From NCBI RefSeq assembly GCF_003129485.1, contig NZ_QFFG01000005.1, positions 246,154 to 310,153 of the forward strand: 64,000 nt of DNA. Direction: 5' to 3'. Positions 10,201 through 18,122 of this stretch are shown piece after piece. Within the stretch, counting starts at the first letter, position 1; each line of letters begins with the position of its first letter. The notes beneath the pieces are model-generated. The model saw nothing but the letters and a program-made list of their open reading frames with translations, was not told the origin of the DNA and did not search any database. The position numbers and the translations under genes were made by a program. Source of the DNA: Polaribacter aquimarinus. Lineage in GTDB: Bacteria; Bacteroidota; Bacteroidia; Flavobacteriales; Flavobacteriaceae.

Positions 10201-11165
10201 GGTCTGCATATAATTTAATTAGCAACCCTTTTACTACGTTTATTAATAGTGGTGCATTTTTAAGTTTGACAGAAAATTCTAATAAATTAACAAGTCAAAC
10301 GATATGGATTTGGAATCCAACATCTAAAAATTATGAGAGTAAGATTACTCTAAATGCTTTTAAGGTGGCACCAGGTCAAGCTTTTTTTGTTAAATGTGCA
10401 GTTGCAGGAGATTTAAAATTTAAAGAGGAAATACAGAGTCATCAAAATTCAGATACTTTCTTAAAGTCAAAGGCTATACCAGAAATACAATTAAATATAA
10501 CCGATGGTAACTTAGAGAGATTTACAAAAGTTTTTTATTTAGAGAATGCTACAAGAGGTTTTGATAATGGTTATGATGGTGAAACATTTGCGGGAGCTTC
10601 AAATTCTTTGGATGTTTTTACGCAGTTATTAGAAAATAATCAAGGAGTAAATTATCAAATTCAATCATTACCAAATTCAGACTTAGAATCTATGGTGTTA
10701 CCAGTAGGAGTAATAGCAGGAAATGGTAAAGAAATCACTTTTTCTGTTCAGGCGTTAAATCTGCCTCAAGGAATAAAAGTTTTTTTAGAAGATAAATTAA
10801 CCAATACTATTACTCGTTTAGATGAAACAAACGCATCATACAAAATTACACTTTCAGAATCTATAAATGGTATAGGTCGATTTTTTCTACATACAAAACC
10901 ATCTTTTACTTTAAGTTCTGTAGATGATTTATTGAAAGATATAAGTGTTTTTAAAGTGAATAACCATACTTTGAGGATTGTGGGTTTACAATCAGGAAAT
11001 GCGAATGTTAAAATGTTTAATGTATTTGGACAAAAAATGATGGATTTAAATTTTAAAAACAAAAATGTTAAAGATATTTTTATTCCAAAATTATCAAAAG
11101 GAGTATACGTAGTAAAGGTTTCTTCTAAATATGGTAAAATGAATAAAAAAATAATTCTAAAATAG
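7269..11165 (+). CDS. T9SS-secreted right-handed beta-helix protein (pectate-lyase-superfamily-like, DUF4955-type)
   Basis: A 1298-residue secreted protein with a signal peptide ending near NNIQSQ (residue 24). Residues ~65-160 resemble the start of pectate-lyase-superfamily helices: DKEAIKAAIAAAEANPNGG, then FFPPGRFIV at 107-115. The middle (~270-600) is rich in short Asn/Gly turns and resembles the DUF4955 families found beside polysaccharide lyases in Bacteroidota. After about residue 800 come low-complexity surface-protein modules (WDGSTDSNFSEPANWDT). The last ~75 residues, ending SKGVYVVKVSSKYGKMNKKI, are a T9SS type A sorting domain. Family knowledge suggests polysaccharide binding or cleavage; no catalytic residues could be assigned and the substrate is unknown. 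It lies 23 nt after the giant surface protein gene and ends before a strong terminator, so the two genes probably form one operon. Confidence 0.75.
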   Translation: MSLRITHPIVFVLLFIMSNNIQSQNPSTLYQNWVNAQVNSTTPILPTFSYAGYYNGEIGLPSSFTQTVYDVTQSPFNAVPNDNKSDKEAIKAAIAAAEANPNGGIIFFPPGRFIVHDTNPEESGVAADNGFEVIRISKSNIVIKGSGSGVGGTELYQKSYTDHVDKATKDYVCPYMILFWNGEDSANTFITNVTGNSDRETHTVTVASTTNIAVGQWVELYVKNTDSNFVNEELSPHTTADFYQPNSLKIVNDGVEVREIHKVVSKTATTITFKEPIHRAVNAAYGWKINNFKALEGVGVQDLKYTGGFIWDHIHHRAPQEADQYPGEAVGGPHAFLSSSGWSGIQFNHVVNGWITNVEFSNMSQVAQFKFSAYSTALSNTYTGNPGHNFITTNSATGCLIGKNIDNTTGVWHSCGVNALSIGNVLWRNESPQNGESGTEIHASQPRSTLVDVSKGGFFFNQGGATGSLPNHLKNLVLWNFEGVSYQSTDVKSFRPNSETRYAKFIMPIISGLKGFTMSTDANQYQVNESQGTHVDETSLYESQLAYRLGALPNWITGAVTETPLTKRTIYFEDFRYANTGRGFEIKTVNLGGQTSGNVFKRINDIVGVSYGNANEDSNNLFDVNTDRELNRIPNGTPLAVSGSNPTSLRALAVVGNNGTDNFGIDSYAVFTTLDLTSSNGLIGADDDYIYASFWSQLRYGKDAGANISLKVSTDYSGDVATATWSPIPLHSGKFGNEVDHLKYVKGIVDLSSYNNSTTVTLALHYVGNAADGDANQVNGTFYFSDLKFTAQNKPLSNTWDGSTDSNFSEPANWDTKAAPVGNANNIAIPAGLTNYPTLTSGTNLNVNSISIASGATFKADGSATVTGNVTYNRNLSYMAGNGEGWHLVGSPVSGQVYNNAFATTNSIASAGTKRGIATHNNESLTNHWSYLENNDSNSGTFGVGTGYSIKTSKTTDISFTGSLNTNEVNKGITIGAGSAYNLISNPFTTFINSGAFLSLTENSNKLTSQTIWIWNPTSKNYESKITLNAFKVAPGQAFFVKCAVAGDLKFKEEIQSHQNSDTFLKSKAIPEIQLNITDGNLERFTKVFYLENATRGFDNGYDGETFAGASNSLDVFTQLLENNQGVNYQIQSLPNSDLESMVLPVGVIAGNGKEITFSVQALNLPQGIKVFLEDKLTNTITRLDETNASYKITLSESINGIGRFFLHTKPSFTLSSVDDLLKDISVFKVNNHTLRIVGLQSGNANVKMFNVFGQKMMDLNFKNKNVKDIFIPKLSKGVYVVKVSSKYGKMNKKIILK

Positions 11166-11190
11166 AATACCAAGAAATTATCTAAATAAA

Positions 11191-11224
11191 GAAGAGCCGA
11201 TATATCTAGTTATCGGCTCTTTTA
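11191..11224 (+). terminator. Intrinsic terminator after beta-helix protein gene
   Basis: Inverted repeat AAGAGCCGATA (11192-11202) with TATCGGCTCTT (11211-11221), an 8-nt loop, then T residues. It closes the two-gene surface protein unit. Confidence 0.9.
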
Positions 11225-11381
11225 TGTAAAATAGAAATAATTTGTAGTTTTGGAATTACTTACATTTTGAACCATAATTATTTATGAAATTTTTAATTAA
11301 AAAAATCATAAATAATCAATAATTTCGTACTAATAAAAAAAGGCTACTATATTCGTCTTTTTAATTTTGAAATTATCGAGT

Positions 11382-13403
11382 ATGAAAAATATTCTTACTG
11401 TCTTTTTTTTTCTTTTTACTATTGTTCTCTTTTCTCAAATAGAAGATCCAATTAAATGGGAGACATCAGTTCAAAAGAAATCAAAGAAAGAGTACACTTT
11501 AATTACTACCGCTACAATTGATAAAGGTTGGCACTTGTACTCTCAATCTGTACCCGATGATGGTCCAATTCCAACTACTTTTTTTTATGATGTATCAAAA
11601 GGAGATTTCTCTCTAATCGATAAAACAACAGAAGAAAAAGGACATACCGTTGATGATCCAGTATTTGGAATGAAGATCAAATTTTTCGAAAACTTAGCAA
11701 TATTTGAACAAAGAATCAAAGTCTTGGGCGAAGTTACAAGTATAAATGCTTCTGTAGAGTTTATGGTTTGCGATGATACCAAATGCTTAGCGCCAACAGA
11801 AATTGATTTAGTTTTCAATTTAAAAAAAGGAAATACTAACAATTCAAACAAATCAATAATCATAAATAATAACGAGACAAATAACTTACTCTACGGAATG
11901 AGGAAAAGTGATATGTCTTTATCAATGAAAAAATGTAAAGACGAATTAATTACCACTACATCAGAAATTAAAGATAAAGGAAATTCCTTATGGAGTATTT
12001 TTGGTTTAGGTTTTTTAGGAGGATTGTTAGCACTGTTAACACCTTGTGTTTTTCCAATGATACCTTTAACTGTTAGTTTTTTTACCAAAAAAAGTGGGCA
12101 GAATAGAAGCGCAGGAATTTCTAAAGCCTTACTATATGGCTTCTTTATTTTTGCTGTGTATGTAATTTTAAGTGTGCCATTTCATTTGCTAGATTCTGTA
12201 AATCCAGATATATTAAATGAAATATCAACCAATATTTGGCTCAACATTATTTTCTTCGCCATTTTTGTGTTTTTTGCCTTTTCATTCTTCGGATATTATG
12301 AGTTAACGCTTCCTTCTAGTTGGACGTCTAAAACTACAGAAGGAGAAAGTTCTGGAGGATTTATAGGAATCTTTTTTATGGCATTAACCTTAGCAATTGT
12401 GTCATTTTCTTGTACAGGACCTATTTTAGGTTCATTACTAGCGGGCTCATTAACTGCTGATGGAGGTGCGTGGCAACTTACAGCAGGTATGGCAGGATTT
12501 GGAGTGTCATTAGGTTTGCCATTTGCATTATTTGCAATGTTTCCTAATATGATGAATGCTTTGCCAAAATCTGGAGGATGGTTAAATACGACAAAGGTAA
12601 TTTTAGGTTTTTTAGAATTAGCATTAGCATTCAAGTTTTTATCAAATGCAGATTTAGTTGCACACTGGAATCTCTTAAAAATTGAGCCTTTTTTAATTTT
12701 ATGGATATTAATTTTTGCAGGTTTAACCTTGTATTTATTTGGTAAATTAAAATTTCCACACGATTCGCCAATTAAGAAATTATCTTTCTCAAGAATTGCA
12801 GGTGGTATTCTAGTTGCATCTTTTGTTATTTATTTGGCTTCTGGGTTTAGAGTAAATCAAGAAACAAAAACGTTTACGCCTTTAACATTATTAAGTGGTT
12901 TAGCACCGCCTGTAGGGTATAGTTTTATGTATCCAAATGATTGCCCCAATAATTTAGATTGCTTTAAAGATTTAAAAACGGGCGTTGAATATGCCAAAAA
13001 AGTAAACAAACCAATATTGCTCGATTTTACGGGATATGCATGTGTAAATTGTAGAAAGATGGAAGAACATGTTTGGCCAATTAAAAAGATAGATAATTAT
13101 TTAAGAAACAATTACGTATTAATTTCTCTCTATGTTGATGATAAAAAGCTCTTACCAGAAGAAGAACAAATTTTAGTGAATCGTGCCAATGGAGGAACAA
13201 GAAAATTAAAAAATTACGGACATAAATGGGCAAATTTTCAAACACAGTTTTTTCAAACAAACTCTCAGCCCTATTATGTTTTATTAAATTCTGATGGGAC
13301 AAAAATCTTAAATAAAGCAGTTGGGTATACACCTGATGAAAACAATTATGCTCAGTTTTTAGAATGTGGATTAGAAGTATTTAAAAGCAATAAAAAAGAG
13401 TAA
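11382..13403 (+). CDS. DsbD-type thiol:disulfide interchange protein
   Basis: A 673-residue inner-membrane protein that passes electrons from the cytoplasm to periplasmic thiol proteins. It has the three-part layout of DsbD. After a signal peptide ending VLFSQ comes a periplasmic domain with a Cys pair (VCDDTKC). A central membrane domain of about eight segments begins near LLTPCVFPMIPLTVSFF, and its second membrane Cys is in SFSCTGP. The C-terminal thioredoxin-like domain has CVNC at 554-557. The start is the ATG at 11382; an in-frame TTG 15 nt earlier is less likely because the signal peptide begins at MKNILTVFF. The 3' neighbour lies 47 nt away. In this phylum such proteins serve cytochrome maturation and oxidised secreted proteins; the partner here is unknown. 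Confidence 0.9.
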   Translation: MKNILTVFFFLFTIVLFSQIEDPIKWETSVQKKSKKEYTLITTATIDKGWHLYSQSVPDDGPIPTTFFYDVSKGDFSLIDKTTEEKGHTVDDPVFGMKIKFFENLAIFEQRIKVLGEVTSINASVEFMVCDDTKCLAPTEIDLVFNLKKGNTNNSNKSIIINNNETNNLLYGMRKSDMSLSMKKCKDELITTTSEIKDKGNSLWSIFGLGFLGGLLALLTPCVFPMIPLTVSFFTKKSGQNRSAGISKALLYGFFIFAVYVILSVPFHLLDSVNPDILNEISTNIWLNIIFFAIFVFFAFSFFGYYELTLPSSWTSKTTEGESSGGFIGIFFMALTLAIVSFSCTGPILGSLLAGSLTADGGAWQLTAGMAGFGVSLGLPFALFAMFPNMMNALPKSGGWLNTTKVILGFLELALAFKFLSNADLVAHWNLLKIEPFLILWILIFAGLTLYLFGKLKFPHDSPIKKLSFSRIAGGILVASFVIYLASGFRVNQETKTFTPLTLLSGLAPPVGYSFMYPNDCPNNLDCFKDLKTGVEYAKKVNKPILLDFTGYACVNCRKMEEHVWPIKKIDNYLRNNYVLISLYVDDKKLLPEEEQILVNRANGGTRKLKNYGHKWANFQTQFFQTNSQPYYVLLNSDGTKILNKAVGYTPDENNYAQFLECGLEVFKSNKKE

Positions 13404-13450
13404 TTTTAAATCCCTATTTTTGATAAGTAAATATCAAACTTTTAAGAGGT

Positions 13451-14947
13451 ATGATTTCAACTAATGAAACGAATATAAAATCAGATTTAGAACAATATTT
13501 TAATCAGTTTAGAGAAAATATTGTAGGAATCAATCAAACATTTCAATCTCCTTATGGAGAACAAAAGTTGATATATACAGATTGGACTGCAAGCGGTAGA
13601 TTGTTTGCGCCTATTGAGGATAAACTTTCAAATCAATTTGGTCCTTTTGTTGCAAACACTCATACAGAAACATCTACTTCTGGGGCAGCTATGACATTAG
13701 CCTATCACGAAGCACGTAAGATTATCAAAAAACATGTAAATGCAAATGATGATGATGTTTTAATAACTACCGGTTCTGGTATGACGGGTGTTGTCAATAA
13801 ATTTCAAAGAATTTTAGGTTTAAAGGTTTCTGAGAATTTAAAAGAGCACACTGTAGTTCCTGAAGAAATAAAACCCATTGTTTTTGTCTCTCATATGGAG
13901 CATCACTCTAATCAAACTTCTTGGTTAGAAACCATTGCAGATGTAGAAGTGGTTCCTTGTGACCACGCGGGTTTGGTTTGTTTAAAAGAGTTTGAAAAAT
14001 GCATTCAAAAGCATCAACATAGAACCATTAAAATAACGTCAATTACTTCTTGTTCTAATGTTACAGGTATTAAAACTCCTTATCATGATGTGGCAAAACT
14101 AATTCATAAATACAACGGATTGTGTTTTGTGGATTTTGCATGTTGTGCGCCTTATGTAGATATTGATATGCATCCAGAAGATAAAGATGCAATGTTAGAT
14201 GCAATTTTCTTTTCTCCTCATAAATTTTTAGGTGGTCCAGGAAGTTCAGGTGTCTTAGTTTTTAATAAGAGTTTGTACAAAAATACAGTACCTGATAATC
14301 CAGGAGGTGGTACAGTAAGTTATACAAATCCTTGGGGAGAGCATGATTATTTTGATGATGTTGAAACAAGAGAAGATGGTGGAACACCAGGTTTTTTACA
14401 AACGATACGAATTGCACTGTCCATTCAGTTGAAAGAAAAAATGGGCACAAAAAACATCAAAAAGAGAGAAGACGAAGTCAATAAAATTCTTTTTAAAACA
14501 TTAGAAAGTTTACCAGATGTAAAAATTTTAGCGCCTAATCATAAAGAGCGTTTAAGTATTTTTTCATTTTATTTTGAAAAACATCATTTTAACTTGGTTG
14601 TAAAATTATTAAACGACCGATTTGGAATTCAAACAAGAGGCGGTTGTTCTTGTGCAGGAACTTACGGACATTTTTTACTAAATGTAGATCAAGAAACATC
14701 CAACAGAATTAAAGATGAAATTTTACACGGATGCAATACAGATAAACCAGGTTGGGTGCGTTTGTCTATTCATCCTACAATCACTTCAGAAGAATTAGAA
14801 TTTATATGTAATTCTTTAAAAGAACTTTCAATTCATATTGAAGATTGGTCAAAAGATTATCAATATAATGCTATTAAAAACGATTATTTCCATAAAACTA
14901 TAGAGCCTATTGAGAAAGAATTGGTGAAAGAGTGGTTTAAATTTTAG
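13451..14947 (+). CDS. Class V aminotransferase-fold PLP enzyme (cysteine desulfurase-like)
   Basis: A 498-residue PLP enzyme of fold type I. The motif FFSPHKFLGGPG places the PLP lysine at residue 258. HMEHHSNQTSW resembles the substrate-loop histidines of SufS/NifS-type enzymes, and a later GCSCAGTYGH carries cysteines where cysteine desulfurases have their catalytic Cys loop. It is longer than a typical SufS (about 400 residues), with an extra C-terminal region. No Fe-S assembly genes are nearby, so a role in sulfur transfer is possible but unproven. A -7-like TATTTTTG lies at 13415-13422, suggesting its own promoter, but no clear TTG partner is present. Confidence 0.75.
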   Translation: MISTNETNIKSDLEQYFNQFRENIVGINQTFQSPYGEQKLIYTDWTASGRLFAPIEDKLSNQFGPFVANTHTETSTSGAAMTLAYHEARKIIKKHVNANDDDVLITTGSGMTGVVNKFQRILGLKVSENLKEHTVVPEEIKPIVFVSHMEHHSNQTSWLETIADVEVVPCDHAGLVCLKEFEKCIQKHQHRTIKITSITSCSNVTGIKTPYHDVAKLIHKYNGLCFVDFACCAPYVDIDMHPEDKDAMLDAIFFSPHKFLGGPGSSGVLVFNKSLYKNTVPDNPGGGTVSYTNPWGEHDYFDDVETREDGGTPGFLQTIRIALSIQLKEKMGTKNIKKREDEVNKILFKTLESLPDVKILAPNHKERLSIFSFYFEKHHFNLVVKLLNDRFGIQTRGGCSCAGTYGHFLLNVDQETSNRIKDEILHGCNTDKPGWVRLSIHPTITSEELEFICNSLKELSIHIEDWSKDYQYNAIKNDYFHKTIEPIEKELVKEWFKF

Positions 14948-15055
14948 AATATTCTTTTAGATTTCTTTTTCATTAATGAATATCATAATATCATTGTTTT
15001 TTTTTAAACAGTTTTTAATAATCTGTCAATTCTTTTATAAAAAATAGGATATTAT

Positions 15056-15085
15056 TTGTTTGTTACAATATAATCTTTAGATTTG
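15056..15085 (+). promoter_or_regulatory. Bacteroidota-type promoter of the aromatic amino acid operon
   Basis: TTG at 15056-15058, a 19-nt spacer, then TAGATTTG at 15078-15085. This matches the TTG-N(17-23)-TAnnTTTG form used by the primary sigma factor of Bacteroidota. Transcription would start near 15092, about 16 nt before the leader peptide ATG. Confidence 0.7.
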
Positions 15086-15107
15086 TCCCTCAAACAAGAG
15101 AACACAA

Positions 15108-15185
15108 ATGTTAAATAACAATTATACTCGTTTCTTTTTTTACTTTTATTTTTACAATAAGAGGAGAGACTTTGTATGTTGTTAG
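15108..15185 (+). CDS. Phe/Tyr-rich leader peptide of the aromatic operon attenuator
   Basis: A 25-codon ORF (ATG at 15108, TAG at 15183-15185). Its centre reads FFFYFYFY (codons at 15132-15155) after NNNYTR, with one more Tyr earlier and one more Phe later. Eight consecutive aromatic codons just before pheA, tyrA and DAHP synthase genes are what a ribosome-stalling sensor for charged tRNA-Phe and tRNA-Tyr needs. The last codons overlap the segment GAGACTTT (15166-15173), which can pair with the terminator's left arm. The reading is direct. Regulation by attenuation is inferred from established leader-peptide systems such as pheA of enterobacteria. Confidence 0.85.
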   Translation: MLNNNYTRFFFYFYFYNKRRDFVCC

Positions 15186-15236
15186 GAAACATTCATAAAA
15201 TATAAAGTCTCGAATTTACTTCGAGGCTTTTTTTTT
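15166..15236 (+). promoter_or_regulatory. Transcription attenuator: mutually exclusive antiterminator and terminator
   Basis: Terminator: AAAGTCTCGAA (15204-15214) pairs with TTCGAGGCTTT (15220-15230) with one G-U pair, followed by nine T (15228-15236). It ends 10 nt before the pheA ATG. Antiterminator: GAGACTTT (15166-15173), inside the leader ORF, is exactly complementary to AAAGTCTC (15204-15211), the left arm of the terminator. A ribosome stalled on the aromatic codons leaves 15166-15173 free to form the antiterminator. A ribosome reaching the stop at 15185 covers it and lets the terminator form. Confidence 0.85.
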
Positions 15237-15245
15237 GAAATTAAA

Positions 15246-16073
15246 ATGGATAAAATAATAGCCATACAAGGAGCAGAAGGCTCAAATCATCATAAAGTTG
15301 CTCGTGACTTTTACGGAACATCTATCAAGTTAAAAGAATGTATGTCTTTTGATATTTTGGTAGATAGTTTGTTGGATGGTTCTGCAGATTTAGGTGTCAT
15401 GGCTTTAGAGAACACCATCGCAGGTTCAATTATTCCTAATTATGCTTTAATTGATAAACACAATTTACATATTACTAACGAAGAATACTTAAATATTCAT
15501 CATCATTTAATGGCTTTAAAAGGTCAACAAATTGAAGATATTAAAGAAGTTTGGTCACACCCAATGGCTTTGTTGCAATGTAAAGAGTTTTTTAAAAATT
15601 ATCCTCAAATAAAATTAGTAGAAGATGTAGATACTGCAGAAGTTGCTAAAAGAATTTCAAAAGAAAATTTAAAAGGTATTGCTGCAATTGCTCCAAAAAT
15701 TGCTGCTGAAATTTTTGGTTTAGACATTCTTGAAGACGAGATTCAAACCATAAAAGATAACTCAACAAGATTTGTAATTGTACAGACTGATCAACCAAAA
15801 AATGGAATTGATCAAATAAACAAAGCTTCATTAAAATTTCAATTAAATCATAAAAGAGGAAGTTTGGCAGCTATTTTAAACGTGTTGAGCGATTGTAAAA
15901 TGAATTTAACCAAGATTCAATCTTTACCAGTAATAGAAACTCCTTGGAAGTATTCATTTTTTGTTGATGTTACTTTTGATGATTATCAAGACTATAAAAA
16001 AGCCGAATCAATTATTGAAATTATGGCTGAAGAATTCAAGATATTAGGAACCTACAAAAACGGTAGAAAATGA
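15246..16073 (+). CDS. pheA: Prephenate dehydratase
   Basis: Converts prephenate to phenylpyruvate, the Phe-specific step. 275 residues, the usual length for a stand-alone enzyme. The catalytic domain (1-180) shows LENTIAGS (54-61), SHPMALLQC (104-112) and the TRF motif at 174-176 (NSTRFVIV). A C-terminal ACT domain (about 195-270, KRGSLAAILNVL...) normally binds Phe for feedback inhibition; KIQSLP stands where many homologues have ESRP. It is the first structural gene of the operon and begins 10 nt after the attenuator T-run, so its expression depends on read-through. It overlaps the next gene by 4 nt (ATGA). Confidence 0.95.
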   Translation: MDKIIAIQGAEGSNHHKVARDFYGTSIKLKECMSFDILVDSLLDGSADLGVMALENTIAGSIIPNYALIDKHNLHITNEEYLNIHHHLMALKGQQIEDIKEVWSHPMALLQCKEFFKNYPQIKLVEDVDTAEVAKRISKENLKGIAAIAPKIAAEIFGLDILEDEIQTIKDNSTRFVIVQTDQPKNGIDQINKASLKFQLNHKRGSLAAILNVLSDCKMNLTKIQSLPVIETPWKYSFFVDVTFDDYQDYKKAESIIEIMAEEFKILGTYKNGRK

Positions 16074-17212
16074 TACAACCTGCCAAAAGATTAGATACAG
16101 TTCAAGAATACTATTTCTCTAAAAAATTAAGAGAAGTTAGAGGCTTAGTTGCTGCCGGAAAACCAATTATTAATATGGGAATTGGTTCTCCAGATTTACA
16201 ACCACCTGCAAAAGTTTTAGAAGCAATTTCTAATAGTTTGGGTGATGCAACTGCTCATAAATATCAATCTTATCAAGGTTTACCAGAGTTAAGAGAAGCA
16301 ATTGCCAATTTCTATAAAAACAAGTTTTCTGTAGATGCTAATCCAGAAAATGAAATATTGCCTTTAATGGGTAGTAAAGAAGGAATTATGCATATTTCTA
16401 TGGCTTTTTTAAATGAAGGTGATAAAGTGTTGATTCCCAATCCTGGATATCCAACATATACATCCGTAACAAAATTAGTTGGTGCAGAACCCCTTTTTTA
16501 TAATTTAAATGACGCATCAAATTGGCAACCTAATTTTGAAGAATTAGAACAATTAGATTTATCAGATGTAAAAATTATGTGGGTTAATTATCCACATATG
16601 CCAACAGGAACAGATGCAACTTTAGAAACGTTCGAAAAATTAGTTGCGTTTGGAAAAAAGTACAACATTTTAATCATCAATGACAATCCTTATAGTTTTA
16701 TTTTAAATGATAATCCTATCAGTATTTTACAAGTTGATGGTGCAAAAGAAATTGCTTTAGAATTAAATTCTTTGAGCAAAACTTTTAATATGGCTGGTTG
16801 GAGAGTAGGAATGTTGTTAGGAAACGCAACATTTATCAACGAAGTTTTAAAAGTAAAATCTAATATGGATTCTGGTATGTTTTACGGAATTCAAAAAGGA
16901 GCCATAGAAGCTTTAAAATTATCAGACAATTGGTTTTCAGAGCAAAATAAAATTTACGAAGAACGCAGAAAATTAATCTGGCAATTGGCAGATAAATTAG
17001 ACGCAACATATAGCAAGAATGCAACAGGGTTATTTGTTTGGGCAAAAATTCCTAAAGGAAAAAAGTCTGAAGAAGTTACAGATAAAGTATTGTATGAAAA
17101 CGATATTTTTATTACACCTGGAACAATTTTTGGAAGTCAAGGAGAAGGTTATATCCGTTTTTCACTATGTGTTACCTCAGAAATCATTAAAGAAGCAATA
17201 TCAAGATTATGA
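16070..17212 (+). CDS. Class I/II aminotransferase, probably for aromatic amino acids
   Basis: A 380-residue fold type I PLP aminotransferase. LNSLSKTFNMAGWRVG carries the PLP lysine at residue 237. NPGYPTY, the YPHMPTG turn and a late YIRFSL (where the Arg binds substrate carboxylate) are typical of the aspartate aminotransferase group. It overlaps pheA by 4 nt and tyrA by 4 nt (ATGA both times), so it is translationally coupled to both. Its place between the Phe and Tyr branch enzymes implies that it aminates phenylpyruvate and hydroxyphenylpyruvate. That substrate choice is inferred from context; sequence alone would also allow LL-diaminopimelate or aspartate aminotransferase. Confidence 0.85.
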   Translation: MIQPAKRLDTVQEYYFSKKLREVRGLVAAGKPIINMGIGSPDLQPPAKVLEAISNSLGDATAHKYQSYQGLPELREAIANFYKNKFSVDANPENEILPLMGSKEGIMHISMAFLNEGDKVLIPNPGYPTYTSVTKLVGAEPLFYNLNDASNWQPNFEELEQLDLSDVKIMWVNYPHMPTGTDATLETFEKLVAFGKKYNILIINDNPYSFILNDNPISILQVDGAKEIALELNSLSKTFNMAGWRVGMLLGNATFINEVLKVKSNMDSGMFYGIQKGAIEALKLSDNWFSEQNKIYEERRKLIWQLADKLDATYSKNATGLFVWAKIPKGKKSEEVTDKVLYENDIFITPGTIFGSQGEGYIRFSLCVTSEIIKEAISRL

Positions 17213-18060
17213 AAAATATTTATATGATTGGTATTGGTTTAATTGGAGGTAGTTTTGCTATCGATATTAAAGAGCACAATCCAGAAGTGATCATCCACGG
17301 AATTAGTAGAAAAGAGACAACTTTAGAGAAAGCTTTAGAGTTAGGCTTAATTGATAAAAAAGCCACTTTAGACGATTTAGAGAATGCAGATTTGGTAATT
17401 GTATCAATTCCTGTTGATGCCACCGTAAAATTACTACCCACAATTTTGGATAAAATATCAGACAACACTTTAGTTGTTGATGCGGGTTCTACAAAAAAAG
17501 CAATTTGTAAAGTTGTTGAACATCATAAAAATAGACGAAACTTTTTAGCGTGTCATCCAATTGCGGGTACAGAAAATTCTGGACCAACGGCTGCAATTTC
17601 TGGCTTGTATAAAGGGAAAACGAACATTATTTGCGAAGTTGAAAAAACAACTTTTAAGCTACAAGAAAAAGCTTTAGACCTTTTTAGAGCCATTGGAATG
17701 CGTATTCGTTATATGGATCCAGTTTCACATGATAAGCATATTGCGTATGTTTCGCACTTATCTCACATTAGTGCATTTATGTTGGGAAAAACGGTCATTA
17801 ACAAAGAAAAAAACGAGCGCGATATTTTTGATATGGCAGGTTCAGGATTTGCATCTACTGTGCGTTTGGCAAAAAGTTCGCCAGCAATGTGGACGCCTAT
17901 TTTTAAACAAAATAAAGATAACGTAATAGAAACGTTAGAAGAATACATCAGCAATTTACAACATTTTAAAGAGCTGATGCAACAAGATAATTTCTCTGAA
18001 ATTTTTAACGAAATGGAGAACACAAATTATATAAAACAAATATTAAACGGCATAAAATAA
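17209..18060 (+). CDS. tyrA: Prephenate dehydrogenase
   Basis: Oxidises prephenate to 4-hydroxyphenylpyruvate, the Tyr-specific step. 283 residues. The N-terminal Rossmann fold has GIGLIGGS at 8-15. CHPIAGTENSG (115-125) and the His-rich DKHIAYVSHLSH segment carry the catalytic and substrate-binding histidines known for this family. There is no fused chorismate mutase or ACT domain; the mutase is carried by the next gene. It overlaps the aminotransferase gene by 4 nt. Confidence 0.95.
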   Translation: MKNIYMIGIGLIGGSFAIDIKEHNPEVIIHGISRKETTLEKALELGLIDKKATLDDLENADLVIVSIPVDATVKLLPTILDKISDNTLVVDAGSTKKAICKVVEHHKNRRNFLACHPIAGTENSGPTAAISGLYKGKTNIICEVEKTTFKLQEKALDLFRAIGMRIRYMDPVSHDKHIAYVSHLSHISAFMLGKTVINKEKNERDIFDMAGSGFASTVRLAKSSPAMWTPIFKQNKDNVIETLEEYISNLQHFKELMQQDNFSEIFNEMENTNYIKQILNGIK

Positions 18061-18122
18061 GAAGCCACAATCGTTGTTATTTTTGGAATAGTCCAGAAAT
18101 CGCAACACAATTATTATTAAAA

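Noticed and set aside
11367..11381. TTG start for the DsbD-type gene
   Set aside because: ATG at 11382 gives a normal signal peptide start; the five extra residues add nothing.
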